The translations under genes and the position numbers were made by a program. Source: Phycisphaerales bacterium UBA2396 (lineage in GTDB: Bacteria > Planctomycetota > Phycisphaerae > Phycisphaerales > UBA1924). Taken from it: DNA of 13,469 bases. The stretch is from the NCBI GenBank assembly GCA_002343325.1, contig DDSG01000121.1, forward strand, positions 2,162 to 15,630, written 5' to 3'. Positions 12,591 to 13,469 of the stretch are shown in pieces. Every line of letters begins with the position of its first letter. The stretch's first letter is position 1. Below the pieces are notes generated by a model. That model had not been told where the DNA came from and searched no databases. It saw only the letters and a program-made list of their open reading frames with translations.

Positions 12591-13469
12591 TCAGCCGCGC
12601 ATCTTCTCGGCCTTGGCCTTGGCGTCGTCGAGCGTGCCGACGTACATGAAGGCGCCTTCGGGCAGGCTGTCGCCTTCGCCGTTGCAGAGGCGTTCGAAGC
12701 TGTCGAGGGTGGCCTCGAGCGGGCTGTCGACGCCCTTGAAGCCGGTGAACTGCTCGGCGACGTGGAAGGGCTGGCTGAGGAATCGCTCGATCTTGCGGGC
12801 TCGGGCGACGGTGAGCTTGTCCTCTTCGGAGAGCTCGTCGACGCCCAGAATCGCGATGATGTCCTGCAGGTCCTTGTACCGCTGCAGGATGCCTTGCACG
12901 CGGCGGGCGACGCGGTAGTGACGCTCGCCCAGGATCTGCGGATCGAGGATTCGGCTCGTCGAGGCGAGCGGATCGACGGCGGGGTAGATGCCCTTCTCGG
13001 CGATGCCGCGGGCCAAGACGATGAAGGCGTCCAGGTGGGCGAAGGTCGTCGAGGGGGCCGGGTCGGTCAGGTCGTCGGCCGGGACGTAAATCGCCTGCAC
13101 CGAGGTGATGGCGCCCTTGCTCGTCGAGGTGATGCGTTCCTGCAGCTCGCCCATCTCGGTGGAGAGCGTGGGCTGGTAACCCACGGCGCTGGGCATGCGG
13201 CCCAGCAGAGCCGACACTTCCGAACCCGCCTGCGTGAAGCGGAAGACGTTGTCGACGAACATCAGCGTCTCTTTACCCGACGCGTCGCGGAATTCTTCGG
13301 CCATCGTGAGGGCCGAGAGGGCGACGCGGAGACGCGAGCCCGGCGGCTCGTTCATCTGGCCGAACACCATCGCGACCTTGTCCAGAACGTGAGCGGTCTT
13401 GCCGTTCTCGTCGGTGTAGGCGGCTTCCTTCATTTCGCGCCAGAGGTCGTTGCCCTCGCGGGTGCGCTC
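12591..13469 (-). CDS. atpD: F1F0 ATP synthase beta subunit (5' partial)
   Basis: Catalytic subunit of F-type ATP synthase; makes ATP at the alpha/beta interface of F1 using the proton (or sodium) gradient. The gene runs off the right edge, leaving 292 C-terminal residues that begin exactly at the Glu of GERTREGND (E. coli beta Glu181, the catalytic carboxylate). The Walker A loop lies outside. Seen are FGQMNEPPGSRLRVALSALTMAE, Walker B LMFVDNVFRFTQAGSE, ALLGRMPSAVGYQPTL, YVPADDLTDPAP, YPAVDPLASTSRI and the DELSEEDKLTV segment (DELSEED loop). The first ATG in view (13433) is internal. Codons are C-ending, as expected for a highly expressed gene. It is followed by a terminator rather than by atpC. 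Confidence 0.98.
   Translation of the reverse strand, partial: ERTREGNDLWREMKEAAYTDENGKTAHVLDKVAMVFGQMNEPPGSRLRVALSALTMAEEFRDASGKETLMFVDNVFRFTQAGSEVSALLGRMPSAVGYQPTLSTEMGELQERITSTSKGAITSVQAIYVPADDLTDPAPSTTFAHLDAFIVLARGIAEKGIYPAVDPLASTSRILDPQILGERHYRVARRVQGILQRYKDLQDIIAILGVDELSEEDKLTVARARKIERFLSQPFHVAEQFTGFKGVDSPLEATLDSFERLCNGEGDSLPEGAFMYVGTLDDAKAKAEKMRG

Noticed and set aside
12526..12918. Plus-strand open frame opposite atpD
   Set aside because: Antisense to the strongly conserved beta subunit; low-complexity Ser/Arg-rich translation.
1..13469. CRISPR arrays, insertion sequences, phage genes, long direct repeats
   Set aside because: None seen on reading through both strands; the repeats present are intragenic protein repeats or terminator stems.

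Overview
The window reads as chromosomal DNA of a high-GC, outer-membrane-bearing bacterium, most likely a planctomycete of the class Phycisphaerae. This rests on four signs. A secreted protein ends in paired calcium-loop repeats and a final Gly-Cys (the 'GC-type dockerin' tail). A membrane protein carries a CxxCGY...CPECG ribbon of a style common in Planctomycetota. Heptose/LPS genes are present. Most genes are very G+C-rich, with G-ending codons. The taxonomic call is an inference; no rRNA or other marker is present.

Layout. (1) 1-1819: a tightly coupled plus-strand cluster of a GmhB-like HAD phosphatase (5' end outside the window), a 91-residue unknown protein and a WaaF-like heptosyltransferase, joined by ATGA and GTGA stop/start overlaps; together they point to heptose supply and transfer for LPS core. 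(2) 1902-2102: a tRNA-Ala(GGC) unit with its own promoter and a strong intrinsic terminator. (3) 2167-3783: a secreted protein of about eight propeller-like repeats with a dockerin-like C-terminus. (4) 3917-6428: a deoxyhypusine-synthase-family protein behind a hairpin-rich leader and followed by a terminator, then an RtcB RNA ligase. (5) 6451-8205: an exported gamma-glutamyltransferase. (6) 8312-10551: a four-helix membrane protein, a membrane-anchored zinc-ribbon protein and a secreted tandem FKBP-type prolyl isomerase. (7) 10562-12445: a minus-strand GNAT acetyltransferase divergent from a lone PD-(D/E)XK nuclease of lower GC, the only gene that looks accessory. (8) 12492-12519: a bidirectional-looking terminator. 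(9) 12591-13469: the C-terminal two thirds of ATP synthase beta on the minus strand, running off the window, with no epsilon-subunit gene after it.

Most of the window is ordinary. The observation I rate highest is regulatory: four plus-strand genes without a usable Shine-Dalgarno each have a -10-like hexamer ending exactly six bases before the chosen start codon, and a fifth (minus strand) has one five bases away. This suggests leaderless transcription. I found no CRISPR array, insertion sequence, rRNA, phage block or recognisable multi-gene defence system.
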